Source of the DNA: Phytophthora hibernalis
Taxonomy: Eukaryota; Oomycota; Peronosporomycetes; Peronosporales; Peronosporaceae
Assembly: GCA_012656075.1 (NCBI GenBank)
Contig: JAAKBF010000062.1
Span: 558,001-622,000 of the forward strand
Length of the DNA: 64,000 nucleotides
Direction of reading: 5' to 3'
The translations under genes and the position numbers were made by a program. The notes below the pieces were generated by a model. That model was not told the origin of the DNA. It saw only the letters and a list, made by a program, of their open reading frames with translations, and did not search any database. Below, in pieces: positions 10,710 through 20,952 of the stretch. Position 1 is the stretch's first letter. Each line of letters opens with the position of its first letter.

Positions 10710-12267
10710 TCAGCGAGCTGTTTGTTGCACATTAACACGAAGCCGTTGAATTGTGTCGATAACGGAGAAATTTACCTAAGAAACAAAAGAGGAGATTAGG
10801 ATGAGGTCGGGTGCAAATCAGCCAAATATACGCTCACCTCGGTCTTGGCCTCCTCAAGCGACCGAAAACGGTCACGATCGATGAGGACAACCACTTTTAC
10901 CTTGAACATTGCGTGGAGTTCCACACGCACCGGTGGAGGAGGGGAGAAATAGGTCGACCTGTCGCGTCAAATGCACTTGAGGTGGTGCTAGACCTTCCAT
11001 GCGTGCGCGGGGTACCGGAGTTAACGTCGCTGCTTGCAGTCGACTGATTTCGGTCACCTAGAATACTGTCGTCGCTTCCTCCGCTAGTGCTGTCGCTACT
11101 GGCACTGCTGGACCGGATGGCGAAACCCTCGCGACGATCTCTGTGTATCGCAGCAAGTGCTTCGTATGTCAGGGAATAAGCCGGCAGGACAACCTGCAGC
11201 TCTTGAACAAGTTGTCTGATCTTTTGCGCTGGTGTGGTAGGGTGTAGACACAGCATGAGCGTGTGCGTGTGTGCGTCTAACGCGTTGCCGCTGGTCTGGT
11301 AATTGTCCGCAAAGATACCGTTCGGCACAAATATCTTCGATCCATCCTTAGCTCGCATGATGGTACGTGCAAGTGATACCCGCTCAATGAAGCCCAGCAT
11401 CCGCCGCACCTTGACTTCACTGCCAGTTCGAAAAGGCTCTGCAAAGATGAGGAAGAGCCCGGTTGCCACATTCTTCAACTAACATGATAGCAAGAATCAA
11501 AACACCGTCTTTCAGCGCCAATTTCAACAGAATCACACAAATCTGCACTCACCACCGTGAAACCCGAGAGCACCGCGACCAACTCGATACTCAGAAACGC
11601 GACCACAAGTAGGAACCGCATGAACGAGTTGGATAGAAAGAAAATGTAGAAAATTTCGATCAGGATGACCACGACGCACACGAACTTGATAGACTCAGTG
11701 ATGACGAAGATCCGAGCGTCGTAGTCGGACGAGTAGCGGTCCCATTTGAAGTACCGGACGAAAATCTACAAAAGTAAAAAGACTTTAACCAACAGGATCA
11801 AAAACTCTCTCCAACAGTTTCTGCATTGCCCTACATTGGTGACAACTTTGCGCAAGGCAAAGGTGCCGAACACAAGTGGAACAGCCACGAGATATCGAAG
11901 ATACTGCATCACCTCGTCTTTCTCGCTGCCCAGATCCAAAATGTACCGGGCCACGACATCTCGTACCAGTACCAGGAAGAGAAACCACCAGAGGTATGTG
12001 ATCATGTAGTGCTGCACGTCTGCGATCCATCTACATCGATAATAATAATAAAAAATAATAAAAATAAAATAAATTAGCCTAAAAAGTAGGATAAAAGTGC
12101 TAAAAAGTAGCGAATTTCGCATCAAATTTGCGCCCGCACCGCACGCGCTTGTCGAGTCTGGAGCGGATGGTGTTGAGCAGCACTTCGACCACGGGTCTGG
12201 CCAACAGGAAGGCGGCCAGCGTCGCCAGCAGCGCCAGCCCCACGCGCCAGAAGATGAACGGGATCAT
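10710..12267 (-). CDS. MscS-like mechanosensitive ion channel, second copy
   Basis: Paralogue of the neighbouring gene on the opposite strand. I place exons at 12267-12140, 12030-11835, 11765-11553, 11478-about 10964, about 10928-10838 and 10775-10710. Introns of 69 nt (11766-11834), 74 nt (11479-11552) and 62 nt (10776-10837) have clear signals. Hydrophobic segments include WRVGLALLATLAAFLLA, MITYLWWFLFLVLV and FLLVVAFLSIELVAVL. The MscS signature is present: SEVKVRRMLGFIERVSLART, then KDGSKIFVPNGIF. The last exon (VNFSVIDTIQRLRV) parallels the end of the first gene. The junction around 10930-10965 is unresolved, because the reading moves to another frame there. An alternative ATG at 12345 would add 26 residues. 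The N-terminal exon boundary is also weak. Confidence 0.85.
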
Positions 12268-13021
12268 CTCTAGTGCCGTTCGTAATTTTCGTACCCCTCG
12301 TACGGTATAAAAGTGCCCTATTCGCAATAGGGTACACTTTTTCATCTTGACTCAAGGCAGAGTCAGAATTGTGGTCAGCTCTTGAGGCAAGTGGGATCAC
12401 CCCGCAGCAACATAGCGTCGTGCATCGACACTTGTCGCCACATCTTTCTTCATCTCGTCGAACGCATTGCGTTGTTGCCGTTGAACTCGAAAACTCTGAC
12501 TGTTATTAATACTGACTTACTGTACTACCCACGGCACCATTAGTGTGTGGCCGATTACACACGGCAGATAGAGATTCTCTATTAATAGAGAACGATCTCT
12601 CGAGCTCCATAGCAAATTGCAATGCCAAAGGCATTCTGTAGGATATCATCAAGTGCAAAAGTTCGCAACGGCCGAGTGAATCCACGCTGTACCACCTCTG
12701 TATCCCGCAATTCGGGCAGACGTCAAGAGCGTGTACCGTGATCTACATCTCCTAAACTTCGCAACAAACCATCCTCCGACATACTCAACCCCAGTTGTCC
12801 AACCTCAAGCCTTAGGATATCTGTCGTTTCGGAGTGGCTTTGGCCGCTCTCTGCGCAACTCGCCACAGGTTCAGACCTGGCCCCGCAGCAGTTGAGGCGG
12901 ATCCTCACTGCGACTTTAGCCCCAAGACCATAAGACGAACAGGTCTCCATTAACGTCAGAATCAGACTCTCAGCACAACCACCAAAAGCTCAAGGGCTCC
13001 GATACTGCCTTGGTCGGACAC
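12268..13021. promoter_or_regulatory. Divergent promoter region with two perfect palindromes
   Basis: This region lies between the divergently transcribed second MscS gene and the receptor-phosphatase gene. CCCTATTCGCAATAGGG (12313-12329) has 7-bp arms, and TTCTCTATTAATAGAGAA (12575-12592) is an 18-bp perfect palindrome. Nothing looks coding. The palindromes may bind dimeric regulators, but that is inference. Confidence 0.45.
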
Positions 13022-16000
13022 ATGTCGGACGCCACGCAGGACGCGAGTCTTTCGCCTAATCAATTGGACATCCTGCATACGGTCATCCTGACCTGTTGTG
13101 CTTTCTCATTAGGTGGTGGGCTGTACATTGTACGACACCACTACGTGTCTGCACAGTTACACAGTGGCGTCTCAATGGTACAGAAGATGGTGGTCGTGTT
13201 ATCACTTCTGGACGCCGGGTTATCCTTCCCCAAGCTCTTCGGTACCCCCTCGACCTCCGTCGCCTGCAACGCACAAGCTTTCGCGCTGCACGTGTTCGGC
13301 CTCATGTCGGTCTTCTGGAACGCCGCCATCGCGCACTGTTTGTACCGCAAAATCGTGCATCGGGACAGTGAAGCGCGACTCAAGAGCAGGTTCAAGCTCT
13401 ACGTGTTGCTGGTGATCGTGCCCGCCGTGGCCTGCAGCGTGGCGCTGTACGCCGCGAGACTCTTCGGCGACGCCACGTTCTACTGCTGGGTCGAGTCGCG
13501 CAGCAAGCAGTTCTGGACCTTCTACCTCTTCGTGGTGGGCGCCATCCTCTACATCAGCGTCATCCTGTGCGTCACGCACAACCGCATCTCGCGCGACTTC
13601 CGGGACGCCAATCTGGACACGCAGGAGTCCTGGGCGCTCATTACGTCCAAACTGAGGATCTACATCGCCGCTTTCATTGTGCTCTGGACACCCAGCACAG
13701 TCTTTCGACGTGAGTTGTAGTGGTACTGTGGATGGCTACGTTTGTGCTAACGTTTTTGTTGTTGCAGTGTTTGACGAGGAGTTGGGCTCGTCGAGGTTTG
13801 CGGTGGCACTATTGATGCAGGTGACGGTGTGTACTCAAGGATTGACGACTGCTATCATCTACGGAGGACTGCTGACTAAGATGTACCGGATAGTGTCGTG
13901 CAAGCCGTCTATCCTCCCAACCCGCAAGTTTGTGGCGTCGCCTTCGTTCCCGACGATGGATACGGGAACCGATCATATTCTGGTGAAACACTACCGTAGC
14001 CCTGCGAACATCTTCGTGTCGACGTTCAATATGGGCGAGGCCAGACTCACTCCAGCGCAACTGGACAAGTGGATACCGCTGGGGCACGATATTTACGTCA
14101 TCGGTCTCCAGGAGTGTCTGCATCTGACAAACACTCGCAGCTTGCTTCGCCAGCATCTCGAGGGTGGACGACCACGGCCAGCAACGAGCGGTCCAGCGCG
14201 CAGAGCGTCAAAGTTCCATCAGTTCAACCGCGAGATCGGCAGCAAGAACACGTCACTGGGCTACCATGTAAGGATAAGAGTAACCCTGGATGATTGTAGT
14301 ATTGATGTGTGCTTGGCTCACGTGATTGTGTCGTGGAAATTGTGTACAGGGACATATTGCTATCACTGTGTTCATCAAGTCCTCAGATGTAGACAGTGGT
14401 GCGTTCTACATGCCGCCCGTGGTGCAACAAGAAGTCAATGTTGGAAAGTCGTTGGTATTGGGCCGCGCATCCAACAAAGGCGCTGTCGGGTTTGCTTTCC
14501 GATACTACGATACGTCGTTCGCGTTTGTAGCGTGCCATTTGTCTTCAGATCCCAAGGTAGTACCTGCTTGTGATGCTGTGTAGTGCCTCAACATCTTATT
14601 GACATAACGGTCTGTTCTTGCATACAGGGAAAATCAAAAGTGCGGCGGAGGAATCGTGACTCTCAGGATATTCTGAAGGAGCTGCATCTGAACCTGGAGG
14701 ACGTGGGCTTCGAGTTCCCGCACGTGCATCACCACAGCTTCGTGCTAGGCGACCTCAACTACAGATTGACGCAACGTGAGGCGAGTGCTGTTACCATCCT
14801 GGAGCTGGTGTCAAATGTACGGCAGTGTGAAACTGCAAGACCTGCACCAATTAAGCGGAATCGCAGTTTGCGCCGCGGTCTGCTGGGGAAACGATGGAGC
14901 CCTTTGGGTAATCGCGGTCTTAGCAGCTCTTTCGGACTTGGAAGCTCTCTCGGTGGTGGTAGCGACAGGGACAGCAACGACCTCGATGTGAGTATGCTGG
15001 AGCGCAGTGTGAAAAGCAGCACGTCAGCATTTGCTTCTTCCAACGGCAGCAACAACAGTGTCCGATACTCAGCAGACTGCGAACTTGTTGACGACGACCA
15101 CTCCACCTGGGATGATGTGCTAGCACATGATGAGCTACGTACAGGCATGCGGGACGGGCATATTTTCTACGGCTTCCGCGAGGCTAAGATTGCGTTTCCT
15201 CCTACGTTCCGGCGGGTGCGTGGGGTTGCTTTGAACCTGGATGCTGGGATGTGGCCTGTGGAGGAGCTAGCTGAATGCTACACGACTGTCGTGGAGGGTC
15301 ATGGCATGCGGGTGCCATCGTATACCGATCGGATCCTGTTTTTCTCCCAAACCGATATGCGCCACCGACTGCAATGTGCTGTATATGCATCGTGCGAGGA
15401 AGTTAGTTGCTCGGACCACAAGCCGGTGATTGCCGTCTTTCAAGCACTTGTAAATCGCGACATCTTGCCCATTGAAACGGAGCTCGCAACCAAAAGCTTC
15501 AACGGATGCAGGATGTCAGCGGCGTGCTTGAGTGTCAGCTACGATTGAACTTCAGCAGCATTTCGTGGCAGCCTGACACTGAAGCCGATTTCCCGCTAAT
15601 GTCACTTGGCAGCTCTATCGACATCGACCAACGCTTTTCGAGCTTAGATCGCCACGGACACCAAGTGATGGTAACGATCGTCTTCCCACTCCCATCGGAA
15701 GATATTTTCTCAGCTCAGCGGAAGTTGCTCGAGCTGGCGGACTCGATGAGCGGTGGCGTATACCTGGAAAGCACGGATCGACTGCTTTGTAAGACGAACG
15801 TGGCTCACATTAAGTGGACAGACTTCATGCGTGACGGTATCACACACGCCACGTTCGCACGTCCCACAGGAAACATGCACGTTGCAATCAAGGTGCACGC
15901 CGGCACTCAAGGCCCGTGCTTCGGTCAGGGCGTGATCTGCATCCCGCAAGGTCCAAACAATGAGGACGAGCAGTCCGATGATATCCAGAAGCTAAACAAT

Positions 16001-16093
16001 TTCGTCGTGGAGCTCGCCGATGGCGGGAGACACACCGGTACGCTGTCAGGATCCGTGAGTCTGCAGCTCTTGCAGCGTGCGAGCGACGCGTGA
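13022..16093 (+). CDS. GPCR-inositol polyphosphate 5-phosphatase fusion (937 aa)
   Basis: A seven-transmembrane receptor joined to an inositol polyphosphate/phosphoinositide 5-phosphatase. Exons are 13022-13709, 13768-14267, 14350-14556, 14628-15449 and 15497-16093; the total is a multiple of three. The N-terminal half has seven hydrophobic segments, beginning ILHTVILTCCAFSLGGGLYIV and ending ALLMQVTVCTQGLTTAIIYG. The phosphatase follows with STFNMGEA, IYVIGLQEC, FVACHLSS, VLGDLNYRL, PSYTDRIL and CSDHKPV, so the metal-binding and catalytic residues are all there. A serine-rich insertion of about 100 residues separates GDLNYRL from the later motifs. A further C-terminal domain of about 195 residues ends the protein. 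Such receptor-enzyme fusions ('GPCR-bigrams') are known from oomycetes. It probably acts at a membrane, removing the 5-phosphate from PI(4,5)P2 or inositol phosphates. The ATG at 13022 is preferred over a TTG at 13010. Confidence 0.92.
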
Positions 16094-16232
16094 GTCACAA
16101 CAAGCGTAAATTATTAAACCGTACTCTTAACGTTGTCAATGGATTCAATGTCAATCGATCTCATTCAACCTGAGTTCAACAGCAAAGTGCTGGAGCAGTG
16201 CCGGTCAGTCTATAAAGGGAGTTGATGTGAAC

Positions 16233-16857
16233 TTACAGCTCGTCGCTGAGACCCGCAGCCTCCACTGTCTCCTTCAGGGTCTCCGTCGGCTCCTCCAAAG
16301 CTGCGTACTCTTCATACGTGGGCTCCGTGGGTTCGTCAAAGTGCTTGGCCCAGGGCTGGAAAAACATCATGAGCGCGAACGCCACGAGCAGCACGAAGGA
16401 CAGACTGCAAACACAAAACATCGTCAAAAACCAGACCCTCCAACTTAAACAAGCAGGTTGCAGCACTGACATGGCCTTGTTGCGGTTGTAGCCGGCCACA
16501 GACTGGTGGAAATTGTCCAGAGCCTGTGTCACGTCCTTGATCTTCTTCTCGTAGGCAGCGCGCATCTCCTTACTCAGTCGTCCCTTCTTCACGCCAGCCT
16601 CCTCCAGCTTCTTGTCCTGGAACACAATAGCATTGTACTTGGCCAGTTCGGCACGAGCCATGGCCACGGCCCGAGCACTCTTGCCAGTCTGTAGTTTCAC
16701 ATCACAAAATGTAAGTTTTTAGGATAGTTATGAGCTATTTTTCAAGATAGTTTTACGGTACCTGCTTGGTCGTGTAGCGCTGGAACTCGTTGTCGAACTG
16801 CTCAACAGCGCGCTTGGCGGTCGTGGGGTCAGCGGGGGTCGGCGGGGAGGAGCTCAT
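16233..16857 (-). CDS. Small single-pass membrane protein with coiled coil (161 aa)
   Basis: I recognise no family. Exons are 16857-16762, 16688-16471 and 16404-16233; introns of 73 and 66 nt restore a single frame. The first about 110 residues are charged and helical (KSARAVAMARAELAKYN, then YEKKIKDVTQALDNFH), suggesting a coiled coil. One hydrophobic segment follows (LSFVLLVAFALMMFF), then an acidic tail rich in Glu and Thr. The layout is that of a tail-anchored or single-pass protein with its helical part in the cytosol, loosely like SNARE-type adaptors, but I see no SNARE zero-layer signature. Its promoter would lie in the 250-bp gap shared with the end of the next gene. It lies between two genes linked to membrane signalling and autophagy, which proves nothing about its role. 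Confidence 0.7.
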
Positions 16858-17108
16858 GGGGACAGGAAGGCGAGGGGACGAAAAGCTCAATTTGCTACGT
16901 GAGACCGGGAGGTCAAGAGGAATGACGGTGATTGTTTTGACAATAGGTTTTGGTGGTGCAGAAAAGAACCTAGCAAATGTTGGGAGGAAGAGGCAAGAGT
17001 AAGTGTACACGCTGGCTCTGCAGGCTGAACTGGGACGTTCGCCTTCACCGCTGAACATTTCATTCACGTTATGCGGCAGGGTTTCGGATTGGTTTGTGTG
17101 GAGTGGAC

Positions 17109-20100
17109 TTAGCTTTCGTGGAGGCTTGCGACCGTCAAGACGTAGAAAGTGGTGCCGAGGTGGAGGGCGTATGGATTGTTGAGCTCCGTCGCGGTCTGCT
17201 CGTCGATGAGCACAATACGGCCCACCACGTAGTCTGGATATCTGCAAGCGGAATTGGTTAGAAGACGAGGGCTAGAGGGAGGAAGGAGTACTTGCAAACA
17301 TACCTTTGACCGTCGTTGCTGAATGAAGAGATGGATTCCTCCGAGAGGAAGCGGTGCGGACAGCCGAGGTGGAAAGCCAGATACACCCGCTGTGCATCAC
17401 TTCCGGGTGCCGACGTTGGTAAGAACAGTGCCAGGTCGTTCACAGTGAAGCTTCGGAAGGAGATCTTGAACGAGTCGTTTACATCCTGCTCCGACTCCGC
17501 CAAGCGGAACTCTGACCGTCGCTGTTCCAACTCCGATTGTAGCATCTACAAGCACAGCAAACAGTATCCGATGAATTCCCGTTATCCACAACGCATGTCA
17601 ACTCTCAGTTAGAATGTACCATTTCAGATTCGGCGCTGGCAAGCAGCTCCTTCACACGCATCTCCACGGCATCGAAGTTGGCGCTCACAAACGCGTCAAC
17701 GCTCTCGCCCTCGACACTCTGCGCTTCCACAGGAAGTTGAAGAAGCTGAAGTAGCTTGGCCAATGATGTTCGCTGCGAGCGAACACTACCGCTTAAGTCC
17801 TTAACTGTCTGTTGGAGTTTAAACTGGTTCTCCTTGAGCTGTTTCTCACGCTTGGATCGCTCCTGAATCTCCGTAGAATCAAACATCGCAGAGCAAAAGG
17901 CGCCACGCCGGTTAAGGAAGCCTAGGTGAGGAAACGGGACCGCTCCACCACGAGTACATACACATGCAGTCAAGGGTTGAAAAGGATATTCTTCGAAGGC
18001 TGCAGCGTTCAGCAAGAATTGCTGGTTTTCGCTCTGTAAGGGCAAACGATAAGACAGCATAGAAAATGAGCTCACAAAACACCCTTATAATCGACCAAGA
18101 GTGCATACCTCCAGCTTGGCGATGGTAGCGTCGTTATTGCCTGCACCTGAGCCTTGGCAGATTAGAAAAGAAGATGTCGTTAGAATTAGTGCCTCAATCA
18201 GACCAACATCACCCCTGACTTACCGATGTTCCGCTTTACTGTCGCCAACTCGCGGTCAAGAAGATTGGACCGATCAGCTTCTGACGAGCTGGTCATGCCA
18301 CCCGCTGTTGCCGCCAGTGCCAATACCAATGGAAATTCACAAGAACTTTCCCCTTCACGAGCGCTGGTCTTGGACAAGTCTGAACGGGAGATTGACTCAC
18401 TTCCCGACCCATCGTAATATAAATTCTTCTTGGATTGCTCCAATTCCGCTGTGAGCTCGGCTACTCTGGCCTCCAGTTCATGGCAGTGTTCCTTCAGTAG
18501 ATCCACGTTGTCGGCCGATTCAGAGAAGCTACCATGGTCCTCGCAATCCACAAAGTCGTCTGAAGGCGGATGTTCCTTTTCTTCGAAGGAGTCAAAATCC
18601 TGGCTGTCCTCGTCTTCAATTAATGGCAAACTCTGGTCAAATGGACGCATGCGGAACTCGCAATGAGACGGTTTTTCTGCAAGTCCAGTGACGAAGTCTC
18701 GCGGCAGGTGTTGGCCATAGCTGCGCAAAAACTCTTCGCGGTGTTGCACCTTCGTGAAAAAATGTAGCAAACTGCAAAGTTAGAACTGCTCATCATGGAA
18801 GGAATCACTTTCAATTGTACCTCATCTTCACGTAGCTGCGCTAATTCCTCGGCCATTGACTGAATACGGTCTGAGAACATGCGCCCATACTTAAGACGCC
18901 TCGTGATCTCTTTGAGGCAGGCAGCGTACGATTCTGTCACGAGAAACGTTATTAGAGCCACAACATCTTCCTTCGTTTACTGAATACGGTACTGAATTCT
19001 CCACAGTATTTACCTGGTAGCTTGTCAAGATGCTCCAGCTCGTAAAAGTGCTTCTTTTGGGCGGCAAGTGCTTCGCGAAACACAGCCAATGAGTTTTCAA
19101 AATCTCGGATCTTTGACTGTGATATTGAGATCTGGCGCAAGGTTGAATGAACCCGTGCAAACGTCGCGGCCTTTTTAGCTGCAATCTTATTCACGTGAGC
19201 AACGATATCTTCAACCAGCATTTCCGCATTAGGAACCTGGGAGAACAAAGAAATTGAATGTTAGGGTCGAGCAACACACCTAACGTTCGACAGAACGCAA
19301 AATCTCTTACCATATTTTGCTGGCCTTGGTATAATTCGTCGATACGCCGACACACATCCAATGCATTAGTAGACGCCTGCATAGGATTACTTGCGCCTGC
19401 AATCGTGGACGTCTCCTCAATACTGCTGAGGACATACTGCAAGTTGTCTCGCAAGGTACTAGTAATGTTCAGTTGCTTGGCCCCTAGTGCCTTCATCTGT
19501 TCCAATTCAGCACTTGCTTCTTTGTACTCCCGACAAGCGTCGGTATGCGTATCCATCATGACTGTGACTTCTTTACATATTTCGTCGTGAACCTGTTGCA
19601 GCTTCAAGACCTGTCCTCGCACATGCGTATGCGACTGCTCACACTGCGCTGCCCACTCGCGTTCTTTCTCAACAGGAATGCAGTCATAGAGCGTCTTCAT
19701 CTCATCTGTAGCCAGTGCCGGGTGCAGCTCCACTGTACCCAGTGCCTCGAGATAGCTGTCAAACTGGCTCAACAGGCGTTCATGCTTATCACTCGTAGCC
19801 TGGAAATCCGTCCAAAACGGAGCAAAGTGTTTCATCATCGACGTCTTGAACAGATCCAAGTTCGCAACAGCAGCAGCGATTGCTCTCTCCTGCACCTGTA
19901 GTTCCTGTGCACCTCTCTCGCTAGCAGAAATATTCGCCCGAGTGCCGTTCTCTAGCGCTTCACTCTGGCTGACCTGTAGCTGGAAGTATCCTTCATATTC
20001 CACCAACGCCCGCATCATCGGGTGCGAACTCTCACTCAGCATCCTCGACCCTTCCGACGACGCCACCGGCTGCGACGGCACTGCACCAAATAAAAAAATA

Positions 20101-20644
20101 CCACCACAAAAATCAACACAAATTCACACTAAAAACAGCAGCATTCTGTCCTACACGGAACGGAAACTGGAACTAGCGTTGCCGCCGTAGATGGAGGCGT
20201 AGCCGCCTCTTGAGACAGCAGTCGGCGGTCATACAAAACACCTCCTTGTCCTCCTACAAATAAAAAACATTAATCACTCCTAAAAAACAAATGAAAAATA
20301 ATAATAATAATTTACAGCAGGAAGTCCGTAATACTCCAGCGGTCGACGAGGGTCCAGGCGGGCGAACGGCGGCCCACAGAGCAGGATTTGGTCAGCTATG
20401 GGTACACCACTGAGTCTCTCTAGCTCTTCACGTAGCTCCTCGACCACGACACTGTAAAAACAAGTTGAAGTTTGTATACGTAAGTGCAAGGTTTTAATAA
20501 AAACCAAATTTTAGCCCAAAATGCGGAAGAATTACTTGGAGGAGAGCGCCACCGCGTACTCGAAGCCCGTGGACGCGTCCCCACGCGCACCGCCACGTCT
20601 TTGTGCTCGTCCGCGTACTGCGACTTGGTCCTGGCGCCGTCCAT
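17109..20644 (-). CDS. ATG11: ATG11/FIP200-like autophagy scaffold
   Basis: Large coiled-coil scaffold of the ATG1/ULK autophagy-initiation complex. About ten exons are visible. The N-terminus (20644-20315) looks ubiquitin-like (ELERLSGVPIADQILLCG, RPLEYYGLP), as in plant ATG11 and animal FIP200. An ATG17-like helical region follows (20081-18900). Next come a region with EEFLRSYGQHLPRDF, a strongly acidic patch (18640-18540) and further coiled coils (17880-17640). The C-terminus (17460-17109) has DLALFLP, YLAFHLGCPHRFLS, YVVGRIVLIDE and NPYALHLGTTFYVLTV, which fits the cargo-binding 'claw' domain. No catalytic domain is expected. Exon 1 is uncertain: the frame changes near a GGGG run at about 20580. 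The protein is expected at the phagophore assembly site. Confidence 0.85.
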
Positions 20645-20952
20645 TTGCTCTACTGCAGCTCCGTTCCCATCAAGACGCGCCAAGGCGGAATGGTGCTGTT
20701 CTCTCGTCTGAGAAGGAAGAGGCAGCAGAAAAGGGACGAAAGGCGGCTTCTCGCAATACGATTGGCTACTAATCAGCCAATAGAAAGCGAGATTGAAGTT
20801 ATTTATTATTGCCTCTGATTAAGAATTAACTGCTTTTTCTGGCTGTTTCAGATTAGATCAGTAGTTTTGACTTCTTTAAGAAACTGAGGATGGAGCAAGG
20901 GAAGGCAATCGGTCACGCACAAATTGGCCCTCATGTGTTCATATAAAATAAC
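20645..20952. other. Intergenic; nothing supported
   Basis: This is the gap between the start of the ATG11-like gene and the 3' end of the next minus-strand gene. Open frames here are short and carry no recognisable content. Confidence 0.5.

Noticed and set aside
11766..11789. A 24-nt intron in the second MscS gene
   Set aside because: Too short; using the donor GTAGGG at 11834 gives a normal 69-nt intron and a better alignment with the paralogue.
15497..16093. A one-base frameshift in the GPCR-phosphatase near 15490
   Set aside because: A 47-nt intron (15450-15496, GTAAAT...AAAAG) restores the frame and matches the size of the other introns, so no lesion is needed.
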